In this document: piece after piece, positions 62,208 to 64,000 of the stretch
Layout of the letters: each line of letters opens with the position of its first letter
How positions within the stretch are numbered: position 1 is the stretch's first letter
Assembly: GCA_002842205.1 (NCBI GenBank)
Contig: PHCI01000017.1
Span: forward strand, 1-64,000
DNA length: 64,000 nucleotides
Source: Betaproteobacteria bacterium HGW-Betaproteobacteria-3
GTDB lineage: Bacteria > Pseudomonadota > Gammaproteobacteria > Burkholderiales > Burkholderiaceae_C
Reading direction: 5' to 3'
Notes under the pieces: generated by a model
The model's input: only the letters and a program-made list of their open reading frames with translations
Told to the model about the DNA's origin: nothing
Database searches by the model: none
Made by a program: the position numbers and the translations under genes

Positions 62208-63287
62208 GCGCAGCGCCCGCCGCGCCCGCACCGCCGCCGCCAGCCCGTGCAGCACCGGCACGGTCTGCGCAAAGCTGATGCAGGCGTCGGTGACCGACAC
62301 CCCGTGGCGCAGCGGCTGGCCGGGCACGATGTCCTGCCGACCCTCGTTCAAATGGCTCTCGATCATCAGGCCGGTGATGCGCGCGTCGCCCGAGGCCATC
62401 TGCTGCGCCACCTCGGCCGCCACGGTGATCTGCCGCAGATGCTGCTTGCTGCTGTTGGCGTGGCTCACGTCGACCATCACCTGCTCGCGCAGGCCTGCCG
62501 CCTTGAGCAGCGCGCAGGCCGCGTCCACATCGGCCTTGGCGTAATTGGGCTGCTTGCCGCCGCGCAGGATCACGTGGCAGTCGTCGTTGCCGCGGGTCTC
62601 AAAAATGGCCGCCTGGCCCATTTTGGTCATGCCCATGAAGGCATGGGCCGCCTTGGCCGCCTGAATCGCGTCGGTCGCCACCTTGATGCCGCCATCGGTG
62701 CCGTTCTTGAAGCCCACCGGGCAGCTCAAACCCGAGGCCAATTGACGATGGCTCTGGCTTTCGGTGGTGCGCGCACCAATGGCGCCCCAGCTCACCAGCT
62801 CGCTGATGAACTGCGGGCTCAGCAAATCCAGAAACTCCGTGCCCACCGGCAGGCCCAGCGCCAGCACATCGAGCAGCAGGCGCCGCGCCATCGCCAGCCC
62901 TTCGTTGATGGCAAAGCTGTCGTCCAGGTGCGGGTCATTGATGTAGCCCTTCCAGCCCACGGTGGTGCGGGGTTTCTCGAAATACACGCGCATCACCACG
63001 AACAAATCCGCCGCCAGCGCATCGGCCTGCGCCTTGAGCTGCTGCGCGTATTCCATGGCCTGGTCATGGTCGTGAATGGAACACGGCCCCACCACCACGA
63101 CGAGCCGGTCGTCGGCGCCGTGCAGCACCTTGGAGATCGCCGCGCGGCTGTGCTCGACCAGGGCCTGCGCGGCCTCGGGCACGGGCAGCGCCTCTTCCAA
63201 CAGGGCTGGCGTCATGAGCGGGCGCACCGCGCGGATGCGCGTGTCATCAATGCGGGTGGTGTCGTGGGTGGTAGGTAGGGTGTTCAT
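62205..63287 (-). CDS. aroG: 3-Deoxy-7-phosphoheptulonate synthase (DAHP synthase, class I)
   Basis: A 360-residue enzyme that starts the shikimate pathway from PEP and erythrose 4-phosphate. VVVVGPCSIHDHDQAMEYAQ and ARTTESQSHRQLASGLSCPV are the AroFGH signatures, and GTDGGIKVATDAIQAA and ESHLNEGRQDIVPGQPLRHG carry active-site and metal residues. It probably responds to aromatic amino-acid feedback like AroG/F/H. The C-terminus ends within element B, and element A lies just upstream of the ATG. Confidence 0.95.
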   Translation of the reverse strand: MNTLPTTHDTTRIDDTRIRAVRPLMTPALLEEALPVPEAAQALVEHSRAAISKVLHGADDRLVVVVGPCSIHDHDQAMEYAQQLKAQADALAADLFVVMRVYFEKPRTTVGWKGYINDPHLDDSFAINEGLAMARRLLLDVLALGLPVGTEFLDLLSPQFISELVSWGAIGARTTESQSHRQLASGLSCPVGFKNGTDGGIKVATDAIQAAKAAHAFMGMTKMGQAAIFETRGNDDCHVILRGGKQPNYAKADVDAACALLKAAGLREQVMVDVSHANSSKQHLRQITVAAEVAQQMASGDARITGLMIESHLNEGRQDIVPGQPLRHGVSVTDACISFAQTVPVLHGLAAAVRARRALR

Positions 63288-63297
63288 GATGACGATA

Positions 63298-63342
63298 TTT
63301 ATAGCAAACTGTTGATATTTTACGGGGGATTAAGGCCTATTT
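63298..63342 (+). repeat. Interspersed element A, copy 10
   Basis: TTTATAGCAAACTGTTGATA, TTTTACGGGGGATTAAGGCC, TATTTC. It begins about 10 bases before the aroG start codon (minus strand), so it forms the aroG leader. Confidence 0.82.
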
Positions 63343-63474
63343 CATTGATAAGCGTGCCAAATCTGCCGTTGATACGCCCGCTGCACCTGCGCGCTTCGCC
63401 GGAACATCACCGCTCCGGGCATCCCGATCGATTTCAGCCAGTTTTGCCCGGCAACGAACGTTAGCGGTGGTGGT

Positions 63475-63948
63475 ATGAAACGATGGATGTTCACCCTGGC
63501 CTGTGCGCTGGCCTGCAGCGCACCCCCGGCCTTTGCAGCCGCCAGCGAGCCTGGCGAAACGTCCCAGGTGTGGGTCAATTTTGGCGGATTTTCGCGCCAC
63601 TTCACCCGCGCCCGTGACTACAACGAAACCAACTACGGCCTCGGTGTGGAATACCGCACTCACCCCACTGTGTCGTACATGGCCGGCGCCTACTACAACA
63701 GCGTGCGCCACACCACTTACTACGGCGCCATCAACTGGCAGCCGCTGATCATGGGCGCCTGGAAACTCGGGGCCTCGGCCGGCATTCTTAACGGCTACCC
63801 TTCCCGCGCCCGCGGCGGTGCCTTCTTTGCCGCGCTGCCCCTGGCCACCTACGAAGGCACCCGCTTTGGGGTGAACGTGGGCCTGATCCCGTCCGTCGGC
63901 CAGGTGGATGGCTCGGTGGTGGTGCAGTTCAAGCTGCGGGTGTTTTAG
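63475..63948 (+). CDS. Small outer-membrane protein, unknown function
   Basis: A 157-residue protein with signal peptide (MKRWMFTLACALACSAPPAF). The mature part is Tyr/Gly-rich with alternating strands (GLGVEYRTHPTVSYMAGAYY; TRFGVNVGLIPSVGQVDGSV) and ends in LRVF, fitting an eight-stranded barrel like PagP or PagL relatives, but the catalytic residues of either are not recognised. From the stop to the window end (63949-64000) no feature is seen. Confidence 0.75.
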   Translation: MKRWMFTLACALACSAPPAFAAASEPGETSQVWVNFGGFSRHFTRARDYNETNYGLGVEYRTHPTVSYMAGAYYNSVRHTTYYGAINWQPLIMGAWKLGASAGILNGYPSRARGGAFFAALPLATYEGTRFGVNVGLIPSVGQVDGSVVVQFKLRVF

Positions 63949-64000
63949 GCGCTCGGCATCAAGGCGAATCGCAAACCGGCCGACGGGGATGTCGGGGCAA

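Overview
The window is gene-dense, high-GC DNA from a betaproteobacterium, most likely family Comamonadaceae (Acidovorax/Hydrogenophaga/Polaromonas relatives). This is inferred from protein style, the mnmG-rsmG-lysE-parA-parB order and a short interspersed repeat family. It is chromosomal and probably close to the replication origin: parA, parB, mnmG and rsmG lie together, and three near-perfect parS sites sit inside rsmG and mnmG. No rRNA, tRNA, CRISPR array, prophage or complete insertion sequence was seen.

Region 1 (1-4.8 kb): an alpha/beta hydrolase cut by the window edge, a branched-chain amino-acid type ABC binding protein, acetoacetyl-CoA synthetase carrying two repeat-derived in-frame inserts, and a LysR regulator. 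Region 2 (4.9-20.1 kb): a complete reductive pyrimidine catabolic set. PreT/PreA reduce uracil or thymine, HydA opens the ring, an M20 amidohydrolase releases beta-alanine, and a class III aminotransferase deaminates it. A SsuA/ThiY-type ABC importer and a RutR-like TetR regulator form a divergent operon. RutR-like operators lie in front of preT and in front of the importer operon. Three toxin-antitoxin (TA) modules interrupt the cluster.

Region 3 (20.3-31.5 kb): a hotdog thioesterase, a J-domain protein, a corrinoid adenosyltransferase, an EF-hand protein, a D-lactate dehydrogenase-like flavoprotein, a TAXI-TRAP transporter with an 11-bp tandem repeat between its genes, a Sel1 protein, a CsgG-like lipoprotein, a frameshifted small secreted protein and a membrane methyltransferase. 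Region 4 (31.5-38.7 kb, all minus strand): the origin/partition operon (antitoxin-toxin-mnmG-rsmG-lysE-parA-hydrolase-antitoxin-toxin-parB). In two places a toxin stop codon lies one base from the start of a housekeeping gene.

Region 5 (38.9-51.7 kb): a propeller-like lipoprotein, a chemoreceptor with a FliA-type promoter followed by a porin and a small PstS-like protein, glutamate dehydrogenase, an FMN reductase, a class II aldolase, GST, an MFS carrier, an old yellow enzyme and a hemerythrin. Region 6 (51.7-56.9 kb): a copper module (copA, copZ, cueR, two CueR-type promoters), then a Crp/Fnr regulator, a DUF2892 protein and a pirin. Region 7 (57-64 kb): a Spy-like protein, a cysteine-free glutaredoxin-like protein, NnrU, small membrane proteins, PagL, a DUF2726 protein, a DnaQ-like exonuclease, DAHP synthase and a small outer-membrane protein.

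Across the window are ten copies of an approximately 50-bp interspersed element (called element A here; typical core: ATAGCAAACTAT, then GACGGGGGCT, then GGCCAATTT), two copies of a second element (B), REP-like palindromes and five TA modules. These are the main signs of genome plasticity.
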